This document shows, piece after piece, positions 26,070 to 36,898 of a stretch of DNA of 64,000 bases (position 1 is its first letter; each line of letters opens with the position of its first letter). The DNA comes from Hydrogenophaga sp. (GTDB taxonomy: Bacteria > Pseudomonadota > Gammaproteobacteria > Burkholderiales > Burkholderiaceae_C): NCBI RefSeq assembly GCF_026125785.1, contig NZ_JAHCKL010000002.1:1-64000 (forward strand), in the 5' to 3' direction. The translations under genes were made by a program, and so were the position numbers. Below the pieces are notes generated by a model. That model worked only from the letters and a program-made list of their open reading frames with translations, had not been told where the DNA came from and did no database searches.

Positions 26070-27761
26070 TCAGGCACCGTCGAGCGTGGCGTCGAGCAGG
26101 TTCAGGCGCATGCCGAACTCCGGCCAGACAAAGCGCCAGAAGGCGGCGGACGCCTCGTCGTCCCGGGCGCAGGCCGTGAGGCGCGTGGCGGCCCAGGCCA
26201 TGAGCAGCAGGGCGCAGGCGCGCAGGAAATCGTCGGCCAGCCAGTGGGCGCGGTCGGCCGGCGCGTCCGCCGCCCGGGTGCCGGGCAGCAGGCGTTCCCG
26301 CACGAAGCTGCCGAAACCGCGCAGCGCATCCTGTGCCCGAGCCGCGTGGGGTAGGCCGTCGAGGTCGGCATGCAGCTCGTCGAGCAGCGCGAGCAGGGCG
26401 ACCGCGCCGTCGGGCAGTGTCTTGCGCAGCAGCAGGTCGATCGCCTGGATCTCGTTCGTGCCTTCGTAGATCATGGCCACGCGGGCATCGCGCACGTGCT
26501 GCTCGATGCCCCATTCGCGCACATAGCCATGGCCACCGAAAACCTGCAGGCAGGCGCTGGCGCCGGTGAAGGCCTGTTCGGTCCAGGCGGCCTTGAGCAC
26601 CGGCGTGACCAGGCTGCACCAGCGCGCGGCGGCTTCGCGCCGGGTGGCGTCGGGGTGGTGCTTCAGCACGTCGAGTTCGAGCGCGGTGCGGTACGCCACC
26701 ACGCGGCCGGTCGCGATCCAGGCCTGCTGCGTGCGCAGGATGCGCTGCATGGCCGGGTGCAGGGCGATCAGGTCCGCGGCTTCCCGGCTGCCGGGGGCGC
26801 GCATCTGCCGCCGCTCCTGCGCATAGGCACAGGCCTTCTGCCATGCGGCATCCAGCAGGCCGATGCCTTGCAGACCCACGTGCAGGCGCGCCGCGTTCAT
26901 CATCACGAACATGGCGTTCAGGCCCTTGCCGGGCTCGCCCACGAGCTCTGCCACGGCGTCGTCGAAACGCATCACGCAGGTGGGGCTGCCGTGCAGGCCC
27001 ATCTTCTCCTCGATGCGGTCGCAGTGCACGGCGCTGCGCTGGCCATGCTCGTCGAATTTGGCCAGCACGAACAGCGACAGGCCCTTGGGCCCGGGCGGCG
27101 CGTCGGGCAGGCGGGCCAGGACCAGGTGCACGATGTTGTCGGACAGGTCGTGCTCGCCGCCGGAGATGAAGATCTTGGTGCCGTTGAGGGTGTAGCGGCC
27201 ATCGGGCCGCGGCGTGGCGCGCGTGCGGACCAGGCCAAGGTCGCTGCCGGCGTGCGGCTCGGTCAGGCACATGGTGGCCAGCCATTCGCCGCTGCCCAGC
27301 TTGCCCAGGTAGCGCGCCCGGATGGCTTCACTGCCATGGTGGCGCAGGCATTCGTAGGCACCGTGCAGCAGGCCCGGCGCCATGGTCCAGCCGTGGTTGG
27401 CGGCGCTGAGCATCTCGTAGAGCACCGCCTCCATCACCGCCGGCAGGCCTTGGCCACCGTCCTGCGGCGCGCTGGACAGCGAGGGCCAGCCGGCCTGCCA
27501 GAAGGCCTGGTAGGCGTCCCGGAAGCCTGGCGGCATGGTGACGCTGCCGTCCTTCCACTGCGCGCCCACTTCGTCGCCCTCGCGGTTGAGCGGTGCCACG
27601 ACTTCACCGACGAATTTGCCGGCTTCCTCGATGACCTGTGTCAGCAGATCGGTGTCGGCGTGTTCGGCCAGAGCGGGCAGGGTGGCCAGGGTATCCCGGG
27701 CGCGCAGCACGTCGAACAGCACATGGGCGTGCTCGCTGGCGCGGGGTTGGTAGGCGTTCAT
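26070..27761 (-). CDS. Acyl-CoA dehydrogenase (long form)
   Basis: A 563-residue flavoenzyme of the long acyl-CoA dehydrogenase group, with a C-terminal extension as in phenylpropionyl- or methylthiopropionyl-CoA-type enzymes. FAD and substrate motifs are CLTEPHAGSDLG and GTKIFISGGEHD; the catalytic glutamate is in MIYEGTNEIQAIDLL. It would form the 2,3-double bond of an acyl-CoA and pass electrons to ETF. It sits between the esterase-like lipoprotein gene (10-base gap) and marR. In this cluster it could dehydrogenate dihydro-hydroxycinnamoyl-CoA such as dihydroferuloyl-CoA, by inference. Confidence 0.88.
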   Translation of the reverse strand: MNAYQPRASEHAHVLFDVLRARDTLATLPALAEHADTDLLTQVIEEAGKFVGEVVAPLNREGDEVGAQWKDGSVTMPPGFRDAYQAFWQAGWPSLSSAPQDGGQGLPAVMEAVLYEMLSAANHGWTMAPGLLHGAYECLRHHGSEAIRARYLGKLGSGEWLATMCLTEPHAGSDLGLVRTRATPRPDGRYTLNGTKIFISGGEHDLSDNIVHLVLARLPDAPPGPKGLSLFVLAKFDEHGQRSAVHCDRIEEKMGLHGSPTCVMRFDDAVAELVGEPGKGLNAMFVMMNAARLHVGLQGIGLLDAAWQKACAYAQERRQMRAPGSREAADLIALHPAMQRILRTQQAWIATGRVVAYRTALELDVLKHHPDATRREAAARWCSLVTPVLKAAWTEQAFTGASACLQVFGGHGYVREWGIEQHVRDARVAMIYEGTNEIQAIDLLLRKTLPDGAVALLALLDELHADLDGLPHAARAQDALRGFGSFVRERLLPGTRAADAPADRAHWLADDFLRACALLLMAWAATRLTACARDDEASAAFWRFVWPEFGMRLNLLDATLDGA

Positions 27762-27771
27762 GGCAGGGGAC

Positions 27772-29502
27772 TCAGCGGCAGGTGAAGCTGGATGCGGATT
27801 CGATGGGGCCCGAGCCGTTGTAGTGCGCCACCGTGGGGTAGGCGCACAGCGGACGGGTGCGGGAGGCGGACCAGTCCGCGGGCAGTTCGGGGTTGGTGCC
27901 GCCGGCGTTGCCTGCGCCGCGTGCGCTGGCGGTGACGGCCTGGGGCGGCACGCCTTGCTCGACCCACTTCACCAGCGGCGTGAGCAGATCGAACTGATCG
28001 GTGGCAGGACCGCCGCTGCAGTGGTTCATGCCCGGTACCGGGAAGTAGCGTGCGAAGTCGCTCGCCCGTCCGCCTTGCGAGCGGTTCACTCGCTCCAGCC
28101 ACTGGCGCGTGTCCTCGGCGGAGAAGATGGCGTCGCTCACGCCGTGGTACAGCACCATCTTGGCCCCGCGCGCGCGCAGCGGCAGCAGGTTGTCCGGTTG
28201 TTCGTGGCCGGGCGGGCTCATGAGCGAAAGGCCCGATTCGCGGTAGGTCTCCGTGGTGGCCGAGATGGCGGGGAGCAGCGCGTCGATGTCGGCGCTGGCG
28301 AAGTTGACCGGCGCGGCCGGCGGCGCGGTGAACACGGTGCCCACCGACAGCGGGTCCAGCGCCACGGCGTTGACGAATTTCCAGGTGGCCCAGTTGGCTC
28401 CGGCAATGCCGATGTCGTGCGGGAAAGCGCTGTAGATGGTTCGGCCGCTGGCGGTCTTGCCGCCGGCCTGCACCTGCGCCAGCGTGCTCTTCTGTGCCGG
28501 CGTGAGGCAACTGCCGTCGCGTGCGCCGCTGCAGGTCGGCACGTCGCGCACCACGTCAAAGGCAGCCTGGCAGGCCTGCGTGGCCTGCACCTGGCCGTCG
28601 GAGAGGCCATCGAGCGCATCGCAGCGGCCCAGGATGGCGCGTGCCACGGTCTGGCGCTCCGCCGGGCTGAGCGCGCTGGCCAGGTCCGGGATGTTCGCGT
28701 TCGGGTTCAGCGGGTGCTTCACCGTTGCGCCTGGCGTGGCCAGTGGCGCCCAGCGCTGCGCGCCCCAGAGCTGGGCGAGCGCCGCGTTGGGCAGGCGGTA
28801 GCCGGGGGCGCCTATGAGGTAGCCGTCGTATTCGGCCCCCAGCCGGCTCGCGGCCACCATGGCGTGCCGTCCGCCGTTGGAGCAGCCACCGATGTAAGAC
28901 CGGTCCGGTGCCTTGCCGTAGGCGCTCGCGATCAGCGCCTTGGCCATCGGCGTGAGCTGGGCCACGGCCTGGTAGCCGTAGTCCAGACGGGCTTGCGGTT
29001 CGAGTCCGAAGTAGGGCGTCTGTGCGCCGGTGTGGCCGGCGTCGGAGCTGATCACGGCGAAGCCTTGCACCAGTGCCCCGGTGAGCGGGCCGCCGCCCAG
29101 CGCGCCCTCGGCCGGGCGCACCGAGCCATCCAGGCCGCCGTTGCCCTGGTAATAGAAGCGCCCGTTCCAGGTCTGGGGCAGGCGCATCTCGAAGCCGATG
29201 GCGTAGTCGCGCCCGTCGCTGCCTTTGCGCGGCTGCATGCGGCCCTTGACGAGGCAGTGTGCCGCCACCGGCTGGCCCGCCAGTTGCAGCGCCCCGGCTG
29301 GCGCCGGCGCCGCGGAATCGATCACGGTCTGCGCATGCCGGAACTGGCCCGCCAGTGCTTCGCACTGGCGCAGGCTGGCGCCCGTGGCCGCGGAGAGCTG
29401 GGCCGGCGCTGCCGGCGGCGATGGCGGGGTGGCGCAGGCCGCCAGAAGCAGGCCCAGCGTGGTGGCGATGCCCAGGCGGGTGGTAGCGGCAGAGGTCTGC
29501 AT
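27772..29502 (-). CDS. Tannase/feruloyl esterase-family lipoprotein
   Basis: A 576-residue secreted alpha/beta hydrolase of the tannase/feruloyl esterase family. The nucleophile motif is IGGCSNGGRHAM; the C-terminal catalytic His lies in PGMNHCSGG. Both paired cysteines expected in this family (one next to the Ser, one before the His) are present. The N-terminus has a lipoprotein signal with lipobox LLAAC near residue 22, so it is probably anchored in the outer membrane or periplasm. I chose the ATG at 29,502; eight more codons are open upstream. It could release ferulate or related acids from esters for the adjacent importer. Confidence 0.88.
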   Translation of the reverse strand: MQTSAATTRLGIATTLGLLLAACATPPSPPAAPAQLSAATGASLRQCEALAGQFRHAQTVIDSAAPAPAGALQLAGQPVAAHCLVKGRMQPRKGSDGRDYAIGFEMRLPQTWNGRFYYQGNGGLDGSVRPAEGALGGGPLTGALVQGFAVISSDAGHTGAQTPYFGLEPQARLDYGYQAVAQLTPMAKALIASAYGKAPDRSYIGGCSNGGRHAMVAASRLGAEYDGYLIGAPGYRLPNAALAQLWGAQRWAPLATPGATVKHPLNPNANIPDLASALSPAERQTVARAILGRCDALDGLSDGQVQATQACQAAFDVVRDVPTCSGARDGSCLTPAQKSTLAQVQAGGKTASGRTIYSAFPHDIGIAGANWATWKFVNAVALDPLSVGTVFTAPPAAPVNFASADIDALLPAISATTETYRESGLSLMSPPGHEQPDNLLPLRARGAKMVLYHGVSDAIFSAEDTRQWLERVNRSQGGRASDFARYFPVPGMNHCSGGPATDQFDLLTPLVKWVEQGVPPQAVTASARGAGNAGGTNPELPADWSASRTRPLCAYPTVAHYNGSGPIESASSFTCR

Positions 29503-29534
29503 GGCGAATCCCCTTGACGGATACATCTGGTGGC

Positions 29535-30269
29535 TCAGGCGGCCTGGCGCGACGTGCCCAGGTAGGTCTCGATCACGCGCGGGTCGTTGGCGAGCTCGCT
29601 GGCCGGCCCCTGCGCGCTGAGTTCACCCATCTCCAGCACATAGCCGTGGTCGGCCACCTGCAAGGCGGCGCGGGCGTTCTGCTCCACCAGCACGATGGTC
29701 ACGCCGGTCTGGCGCAGGCGCTCGATGATGGCGAAGATCTCGCGCACGATCAGTGGCGCCAGACCCAGGCTGGGTTCGTCGAGCATGAGCAGGTCCGGGC
29801 CCGACATGAGCGCGCGGCCCACCGCCAGCATCTGGCGCTCGCCGCCAGAGAGCGTGCCGGCGAGTTGGGTGCTCCGCTCCTTGAGGCGTGGGAAGATGGT
29901 GTACACCTCGTCGAGGCGGCTGCGCCAGCGGCTGTTGCCCAGCCGCATCTGGCGGAAGCCCCCCAGCAGCAGGTTGTCTTCCACCGGCATGGTGCCGAAC
30001 AGCTCGCGTTTCTCTGGCACCAGCGCCATGCCGTTCATCACGCGTTCTTCCAGCGTGAGCGTGTTGATGTCCTGGCCGCGGAACTCGATCACGCCTTGCC
30101 CGGGCAGCACGCCCATGAGCGTGTTCAGCAGCGTGGACTTGCCGGCGCCATTGGGGCCGATGACGGTGATCACGCCGCCGGGTTGTGCCTGGAGGTCGAT
30201 GCCGTGCAGCACCTCGGCGCGGCCGTAGCCTGCCCGCAGGCCCTTGACCTGGAGAATGGGGTTGCTCAT
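29535..30269 (-). CDS. livF: Branched-chain amino acid-type ABC transporter ATPase LivF
   Basis: A 244-residue ATPase. It has Walker A GPNGAGKST, ABC signature LSGGERQMLAVGRAL and Walker B LLMLDEPSLGLAP, with the short LivF C-terminus ending in YLGTS. I prefer the ATG at 30,269 over one 10 codons upstream because family similarity begins at ILQVKGL. It is 13 bases downstream of the fused permease/ATPase gene. With the other Liv subunits it forms a high-affinity importer; next to fcs the cargo is more likely an aromatic acid than an amino acid. Confidence 0.93.
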   Translation of the reverse strand: MSNPILQVKGLRAGYGRAEVLHGIDLQAQPGGVITVIGPNGAGKSTLLNTLMGVLPGQGVIEFRGQDINTLTLEERVMNGMALVPEKRELFGTMPVEDNLLLGGFRQMRLGNSRWRSRLDEVYTIFPRLKERSTQLAGTLSGGERQMLAVGRALMSGPDLLMLDEPSLGLAPLIVREIFAIIERLRQTGVTIVLVEQNARAALQVADHGYVLEMGELSAQGPASELANDPRVIETYLGTSRQAA

Positions 30270-30282
30270 GTCTGGTGCCTCG

Positions 30283-32052
30283 TCAGTGTTCTGTTCCAAG
30301 GTAGGCGGCGCGCACCTTCGGATCCTGTTGCACCTGCGCGGGCGGCCCTTGCGTGAGCAGCGTGCCGAACTCCATCACCACCAGGTGGTCGCAGATCTGC
30401 ATCACCAGGTCCATGTCGTGCTCGACGAGCAGGATGCTCATACCTTCGTTGCGAAGCTGGCGCAGCACATCGGCCAGGGCCTGCTTCTCCTTGTGGCGCA
30501 GGCCGGCGGCGGGCTCGTCGAGCAGCAGCAGCGTGGGGTCCGCGCACAGGGCCCGTGCGATTTCCATGAGGCGCTGCGGGCCCATGGCCAGATTGCCGGC
30601 CTGTTCGTGCAGGTACTCGCCCATGCCGATGCGTTCGAGCTGGCGCTGGGCCTCGCGAAAGAGCTGGCGCTCCTCGGCGCGGTTGGTGCGCAGCATGGCG
30701 GGCAGCACACCCTTGCGGCCGCGCGTGTAGGCGCCCAGGGCCACGTTCTCCAGCACCGTCATGTCCGGGATCATCTTCACGTGCTGAAAGGTGCGCGCGA
30801 GTCCCATGCGGGCAATCTCGCGCGAGGGTTTGCCCACGATGTTCTCGTTCTGGAAGTGCACCTCGCCCGCGGTGGCGGGCAGCACGCCGGTGATGAGGTT
30901 GAAGGTGGTCGACTTGCCCGCCCCGTTGGGACCGATCAGGCCGACGATCTGGCCGGCGCGGATCTGGAAACTCACGTCGTTGACGGCGACCAGTCCACCG
31001 AACTGCATGCGCGCCTTGCGCACATCGAGCACGAGCTCGCCGCGCGCCGGGCGGGCCCGCTCAGGCAGTGCCGGGGCATCCTGCCAGTCGACCTTGCGCG
31101 GACGCGGTGGCCGGTGCCGGCCAACCAGGGACCACAGCCCGTCCGGCAGGTACTTGAGCACCACCACCAGCGCGATGCCGAAGACGATCACCTCGTAGCT
31201 GCCGCTGGTGCCGATCAGCCTGGGCAGCAGCACCTGCAGCTGGTCTTCCAGCACGCGGATCAGGCCGGCGCCGACGATGGCGCCCCAGACGTAGCCGACG
31301 CCGCCGATCACCGCCATGAACAGGTACTCGATGCCCATCTTCAAGCCGAAGGCCGACGGGTTGACGGTGCGCTGGAAGTGCGCGAGCAGCCAGCCCGCCA
31401 CCGAGGCGAACAGCGCGGCCAGCACGAAGATGGTGACCTTGTAGCGGAAGGTGCTGATGCCCATGGCCTCGGCCATCTGAGAGCCGCTCTTGAGCGACCG
31501 GATGGCGCGGCCGGCCCGCGAGTCCAGCAGGTGCAGCAAGGCCGCCACGAAGGCCAGCAGGATGGCCCAGGTCAACACGAAGAAGGCGCGCCCCTGGCCG
31601 ATGTCGAAGTCGCCGATGGACAGGCTCTGGATGCCCAGCAGGCCGTCGTACTTGCCCAGTGCGTCGAGGTTGCCCATCAGGTAATAGAGCGAGAGGCCCC
31701 AGGCGATGGTGGCCAGCGGCAGGTAGTGGCCGGACATGCGCAGCGTGAGCAGGCCCACCAGCAGCGCGCTGCCCGCCGTGAGGCCCAGGCCGACGAACAG
31801 CGTCAGCCAGGGCGACATGCCGGTGTTGAGCGTGAGCCAGGCCGTGGTGTAGGCGCCGATGCCCACGAAGGCCGCCTGCCCGAACGAGGTAAGGCCGCCC
31901 ACGCCGGTGAGCAGGATCAGGCCGAGCACGGTCATGCTGTACATGCCGATGTAGTTGAGCTGGGTGATCCAGAAATCGGGCAGCGGCAGCACGGCGATCA
32001 GCGGGATCGCGGCGGCCAGGATCAGCAGGCCGAGGGTTTGGTTCTTGGGCAT
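30283..32052 (-). CDS. Fused LivM permease - LivG ATPase
   Basis: A 589-residue fusion. Residues 1 to about 310 are a LivM-type permease with eight or more hydrophobic segments and the LTGVGGLTSFGQAAFVGIGAY signature; a linker follows, then a LivG-type ATPase from about 340 with Walker A GPNGAGKSTTFNL and LLLDEPAAGL. The ABC signature is degenerate: NLAMGPQRLMEIARAL replaces the usual LSYGQQR. The fusion itself is known in Burkholderiales Liv systems. It is one base from livH and works with LivH, LivF and the binding protein upstream. Confidence 0.92.
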   Translation of the reverse strand: MPKNQTLGLLILAAAIPLIAVLPLPDFWITQLNYIGMYSMTVLGLILLTGVGGLTSFGQAAFVGIGAYTTAWLTLNTGMSPWLTLFVGLGLTAGSALLVGLLTLRMSGHYLPLATIAWGLSLYYLMGNLDALGKYDGLLGIQSLSIGDFDIGQGRAFFVLTWAILLAFVAALLHLLDSRAGRAIRSLKSGSQMAEAMGISTFRYKVTIFVLAALFASVAGWLLAHFQRTVNPSAFGLKMGIEYLFMAVIGGVGYVWGAIVGAGLIRVLEDQLQVLLPRLIGTSGSYEVIVFGIALVVVLKYLPDGLWSLVGRHRPPRPRKVDWQDAPALPERARPARGELVLDVRKARMQFGGLVAVNDVSFQIRAGQIVGLIGPNGAGKSTTFNLITGVLPATAGEVHFQNENIVGKPSREIARMGLARTFQHVKMIPDMTVLENVALGAYTRGRKGVLPAMLRTNRAEERQLFREAQRQLERIGMGEYLHEQAGNLAMGPQRLMEIARALCADPTLLLLDEPAAGLRHKEKQALADVLRQLRNEGMSILLVEHDMDLVMQICDHLVVMEFGTLLTQGPPAQVQQDPKVRAAYLGTEH

Positions 32053-32053
32053 G

Positions 32054-33094
32054 TCAGTGGTCCTCGTCGGAATGCTTGCTGCGCAGCGAGCGGAACAGCA
32101 GGACCGGAAGAATGAGCGTGAACACGATGACTTCCTTGAAGGCGCTGGCCCAGAAGGAGCCGAAGGCCTCGATCACGCCCACACCCATGGCGGCGATCAG
32201 TGCGCCGGGGTAGCTGGAGAGGCCGGCCGCGACGGCGGCCACGAAGCCCTTAAGACCGATCAGGAAGCCCGAGTCGTAGAACACCGTGGTGGTCGGGCCG
32301 ATGAGCAGGCCCGAGAGGGCGCCGATGAAGGCCGCCATGGTCATGGTGAACTGGCCCGAGGCCTGGGAGGAAATGCCCATCAGGCGCGCGCCGGTGCGGT
32401 TGACCGCGATCGCCCGCAGGGCCTTGCCGCGCAGCGAGCGCTCGAAATACAGCCACAGCATCACGATGAGGGCCACCGTGGCCAGCGCGGTGATGAGGGT
32501 CTGCCCGGACAGCATGACAGGGCCGACTTGGAAGCGTTCATCCCAGAAGGACGGGTTGCGGAAGCCTTCGGCTCCGAAGAAAAGCAGGCCCAGGCCGGTC
32601 ATGGCGAAATGCACACCCACCGAGACGATGAGCAACACCAGGGGTGTGGAGCTTTCCAGCGACTGGTAGGCCACACGGTAGACCAGAGGGCCATACGCGG
32701 TGACCACGAGCACGCTGAGTGCGGCCTGTACCACCAGCGGAAACTGCTGGGGCGCGGCCCAGATGGCCACCACCGAAACCGCCAGCGGCGCGATCAGCAG
32801 ACGGCCCGCGGCCTTGGTGGCGAGCAGTGCGTTGCGCTGGTGCTGCCAGCGCTCCGCAAGCTCCATCAGCGCGGCCAGCACCGACAAGAGCAGCAGGAGC
32901 CACACGGTGCCGGGCACCTTGCCGGTCTGGAATATGGCCAGGGTGAGCGCGCCGTAGGCCACGAACTCACCCTGGGGAATGAAGATGATCCGGGTGACGG
33001 TGAACACCAGGACAATGGCCAGCCCCAGCAGCGCATACACCGCGCCGTTGGTGAGGCCATCCAGCGCCAGGATGCTGGCGATCGAGAAATCCAT
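32054..33094 (-). CDS. livH: Branched-chain amino acid-type ABC transporter permease LivH
   Basis: A 346-residue inner-membrane permease with about nine to ten hydrophobic segments. LivH features include the N-terminal [20 protein letters not shown], the [15 protein letters not shown] loop (the EAA-like coupling region) and the C-terminal [20 protein letters not shown]. It is somewhat longer than typical LivH (about 300) because of an extra central segment with charged residues. It pairs with the LivM half of the fusion encoded next. The 173-base gap before it, after the binding-protein gene, has a strong hairpin and a GC repeat. Confidence 0.92.
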   Translation of the reverse strand: MDFSIASILALDGLTNGAVYALLGLAIVLVFTVTRIIFIPQGEFVAYGALTLAIFQTGKVPGTVWLLLLLSVLAALMELAERWQHQRNALLATKAAGRLLIAPLAVSVVAIWAAPQQFPLVVQAALSVLVVTAYGPLVYRVAYQSLESSTPLVLLIVSVGVHFAMTGLGLLFFGAEGFRNPSFWDERFQVGPVMLSGQTLITALATVALIVMLWLYFERSLRGKALRAIAVNRTGARLMGISSQASGQFTMTMAAFIGALSGLLIGPTTTVFYDSGFLIGLKGFVAAVAAGLSSYPGALIAAMGVGVIEAFGSFWASAFKEVIVFTLILPVLLFRSLRSKHSDEDH

Positions 33095-33161
33095 ATGGAG
33101 CCTTAGCGAGAAAAGGAAGCGCTCAAAAAAACCTCAAACGCAGGCACGCTGAAACCAGGGA

Positions 33162-33192
33162 CACCCGGGGCCGGCGGAACCGGCCCCAGGTG
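33162..33192 (-). terminator. Hairpin between liv binding-protein gene and livH
   Basis: GGGGCCGG (33167-33174) pairs with CCGGCCCC (33180-33187) around five bases, with CACC/GGTG flanks extending the stem. On the minus strand a T7 stretch follows only about 35 bases later. It is probably a partial terminator or mRNA stabiliser that favours expression of the binding protein over the permeases. Confidence 0.5.
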
Positions 33193-33193
33193 C

Positions 33194-33237
33194 CTTCCCC
33201 CCTCGAAGCGCCAAAGACGCGCCGCAAAGGGGGGAAG
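33194..33237. repeat. GC-rich intergenic inverted repeat (Comamonadaceae type)
   Basis: The arms CTTCCCCCC (33194-33202) and GGGGGGAAG (33229-33237) enclose a segment rich in GCGCC. Similar C-run/G-run elements occur at 38,870-38,911 and 55,989-56,050 in this window. From memory such elements are scattered through Comamonadaceae genomes between genes; their function is unknown. Confidence 0.5.
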
Positions 33238-33267
33238 CCGCGGCAGCGGCGCTGGGGGAACTCCGAA

Positions 33268-34401
33268 TCAGTCCACCTTGAACTTGCCGTCAACCACCTT
33301 GAGCATCACGCCGGTTTCGTTCGTGTAGCCCCAGTGGTCGTCCTTGGTCCAGTTCATCACGCCGTGCGCGAAGACCGTGCGGCCCATGGTTTCGAAGGCG
33401 TCGCGCAATCCGGCGCGGAACTCCGGCGTGCCGGGCTTGCCGTTCTTCAGGGCGATCGGCACGGCCTTGGCGAGGGCAATGGCCGCGTCGTAGCTGTGGC
33501 CGGCGAACTGGTTGCGAGAACCCGGGCCGACCAGCTTTTCGTACTGGGTGACGAAGTCCACGGCCAGCTTCTTGGAGGGATGGCTGTCGGGCAACTGCTC
33601 GGCGATCACGGCCGGGCCGGACACCACGTAGGAGCCTTCCACGTCCTTGCCACCGATGCGCACCAGATCGGGCGTGGCCGCGGCGTGCGTCTGGTAGATC
33701 TTGCCTTTGTAGCCGCGCTCCACGATCGCCTTGTGCGGCATCGCGGCACCCGAGCCAGAAGCGACGACCAGAATCGCATCCGGGTTGGCCGAGCTGAGCT
33801 TGAGCGCCTGTGGCGTCACGCTGGTGTCGGTGCGGGCGAAGCGTTCGACCGCCACCACCTTCATGCCGGCCTTCTCGGCAGCCGGCGTGATGGCCTTGAG
33901 CCACAGTTCGCCATAGGCATCGGTGTAGCCAAGGAAGCCGATGGTCTTGATGCCCTGCTTCTTCATGTGCTCGACCATGGCATGGGCCATCACGTCGTTG
34001 CCTTGCGGCAGGCGGAACAGCCATTGATCGGCGCCGGGAGGCGAGCCGACCGGGGATGCCGCCAACTGCACCGTCTTGGCCTCGGTGGCCACCGGTGTGA
34101 TGGCCGCGGCCACCGGGGTGAGGCAGGAGCCGATGATCAGGTCGACCTTGTCCTCGGTCACGAAGCGCCGCGCGTTGGCGGCACCCTTGCCTGGGTCGCT
34201 CGCATCGTCGAGGATGATGAGGTTCACCTTCTCGCCTGCGATGGTCTGCGGGAAAAGCTTGAACTGGTTCTGCATCGGAATGCCCAGGCCGGAGCCGGGG
34301 CCGGTGAGCGAGAGGCTCACGCCGATGTTGATGTCGGCCAGCGCGGCGGTGCTGCCAAGTGCCGTGATGGCGATGGCGACGAGGGTTTTGGCTGCTTTCA
34401 T
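33268..34401 (-). CDS. ABC transporter substrate-binding protein (Liv type)
   Basis: A 377-residue periplasmic binding protein of the LivJ/LivK class (type I fold). A Sec signal MKAAKTLVAIAITALGSTAALA is followed by INIGVSLSLTGPGSGLGIP; GSCLTPVAAAITPVA and IGFLGYTDAYGELW are typical contact segments. A strong AAGGAG precedes the ATG. It lies directly downstream of the thioesterase, SDR, thiolase and fcs genes, which points to an aromatic or phenylpropenoid acid as ligand, like the p-coumarate-binding CouP proteins. The ligand is inferred from context only. Confidence 0.92.
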   Translation of the reverse strand: MKAAKTLVAIAITALGSTAALADINIGVSLSLTGPGSGLGIPMQNQFKLFPQTIAGEKVNLIILDDASDPGKGAANARRFVTEDKVDLIIGSCLTPVAAAITPVATEAKTVQLAASPVGSPPGADQWLFRLPQGNDVMAHAMVEHMKKQGIKTIGFLGYTDAYGELWLKAITPAAEKAGMKVVAVERFARTDTSVTPQALKLSSANPDAILVVASGSGAAMPHKAIVERGYKGKIYQTHAAATPDLVRIGGKDVEGSYVVSGPAVIAEQLPDSHPSKKLAVDFVTQYEKLVGPGSRNQFAGHSYDAAIALAKAVPIALKNGKPGTPEFRAGLRDAFETMGRTVFAHGVMNWTKDDHWGYTNETGVMLKVVDGKFKVD

Positions 34402-34447
34402 GGTGTCTCCTTCTGGGGTTGGTGGAAAGGGCGGGTGGGAAACGGTT

Positions 34448-34867
34448 TCAGGAACAGAGGGCCTTGATGTCCTCGGGCACCGGGATGGCCTTGATGCGGT
34501 CAGGCGCCTCTGGCGGGTGGATCACGAACGCACGGGTCTCGGTGCCTTCGCACAGCACGTCGTCACCGCGCTGGACCACGTGCCTGTGCATGAACACTTT
34601 CTCGCGCCACTCGGTCACGCTGGTGTGCACCTGGAGGCGCTCGCCGTACGTGGCCGGTCGCATGAACTTGGTGTGGATTTCCAGCAGAGGGGTTCCCACG
34701 ATGCCGCGCGTTTTCACGAGTTCGCGCCAGGGCGGAACGCCGCACTTCACGAAAAAATTCAGCGAAGACGCGTCCATCCACTTGGAGAAGTTCGGGAAGA
34801 AGACGATGCCGGCGGGATCGCAGTCCCCGAACATCACTTCCACCTCGTAGACAACCACTTTGCTCAT
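34448..34867 (-). CDS. Acyl-CoA thioesterase (4-hydroxybenzoyl-CoA thioesterase family)
   Basis: A 139-residue single hotdog-fold protein. The N-terminal motif VMFGDCDPAGIVFFPNFSKWMDA contains the catalytic Asp (DPAG) of 4-hydroxybenzoyl-CoA thioesterases; it is longer than 20 residues only with its flanks, the core being GDCDPAGIVFFPNF. Its start overlaps the stop of the SDR gene (ATGA). In this cluster it most likely hydrolyses the benzoyl-CoA-type product of side-chain beta-oxidation (vanilloyl-CoA or 4-hydroxybenzoyl-CoA) to the free acid that feeds vanAB and the lig pathway. That role is inferred. Confidence 0.87.
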   Translation of the reverse strand: MSKVVVYEVEVMFGDCDPAGIVFFPNFSKWMDASSLNFFVKCGVPPWRELVKTRGIVGTPLLEIHTKFMRPATYGERLQVHTSVTEWREKVFMHRHVVQRGDDVLCEGTETRAFVIHPPEAPDRIKAIPVPEDIKALCS

Positions 34868-35628
34868 CGTGGGGCCATGCGCAGGGCGCCGTCCAGGCGA
34901 ATCACCTCGCCGTTGAGGTGGGTGTTGGTCACGATGTGGGCCGCCAGTTGCGCGAACTCCTCGGGCTTGCCCAGGCGCGGCGGGAAGGGGATGCTCGCCG
35001 CCAGCGACTGCTGCACCGCTTCCGGCAACTGCTTCATCAGCGGCGTGGCGAACAGGCCGGGCGCGATGGTGCAGACACGGATGCCGTGCTGCGCCAGGTC
35101 GCGTGCCATGGGCAGCGTCATGCCCACCAGCCCGCCCTTGGAGGCGCTGTAAGCCTGCTGGCCCACCTGGCCATCGAAAGCCGCCACGCTGGCGGTGAAG
35201 ACCATCACGCCGCGCTCGCCATCGGCCAGCGGGTCGAGCTTGGCGCAGGCCGCGGCGAACAGCCGGCTGGCGTTGTAGGTGCCGACCAGGTTGACGTTGA
35301 TGACCTTGGCGAAATCCTCCAGCGGCGCGGCGCTGCCGTCCTTGCCCACCACGCGCTTGGCCGTGCCGATGCCGGCGATGTTCATCAGGATGCGGGCCGG
35401 CCCATGCACGGCCGTGGCGGCATCCAGTGCGGCCTGCAGGCTCTCGGTGTTGGTGATGTCGCAGGCGAAGGCGGCGCCGCCGATGTCGGCCGCCACGCGC
35501 CTGGCGTTGTCCAGGTTCACGTCGAGCACGGCCACCTTGGCGCCCTGGCGCGCGAGTTCGCGGGCGGTGGCTTCACCGAGTCCCGATCCGCCGCCGGTGA
35601 CCAGCGCCGCTTGTCCTTGGATGTTCAT
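34864..35628 (-). CDS. SDR, 3-hydroxyacyl-CoA dehydrogenase type 2-like
   Basis: A 254-residue SDR. It has TGGGSGLGEAT near residue 12, a Leu-Asp-Val cofactor motif favouring NAD, NIAGIG in place of NNAG, catalytic serine region VFTASVAAFDG and YSASKGG. The overall pattern, with DGQVGQQAYSASKGG and IAPGLFATPL, matches the 17-beta-HSD10/HADH2 group that oxidises 3-hydroxyacyl-CoA. I set the start at 35,628, 11 codons inside the longest frame. It follows thiolase by 13 bases and would supply the 3-ketoacyl-CoA that the thiolase cleaves. Confidence 0.87.
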   Translation of the reverse strand: MNIQGQAALVTGGGSGLGEATARELARQGAKVAVLDVNLDNARRVAADIGGAAFACDITNTESLQAALDAATAVHGPARILMNIAGIGTAKRVVGKDGSAAPLEDFAKVINVNLVGTYNASRLFAAACAKLDPLADGERGVMVFTASVAAFDGQVGQQAYSASKGGLVGMTLPMARDLAQHGIRVCTIAPGLFATPLMKQLPEAVQQSLAASIPFPPRLGKPEEFAQLAAHIVTNTHLNGEVIRLDGALRMAPR

Positions 35629-35641
35629 GAATGTGGTCCTT

Positions 35642-36889
<1,248 letters not shown>

Positions 36890-36898
36890 ATCGTGTCT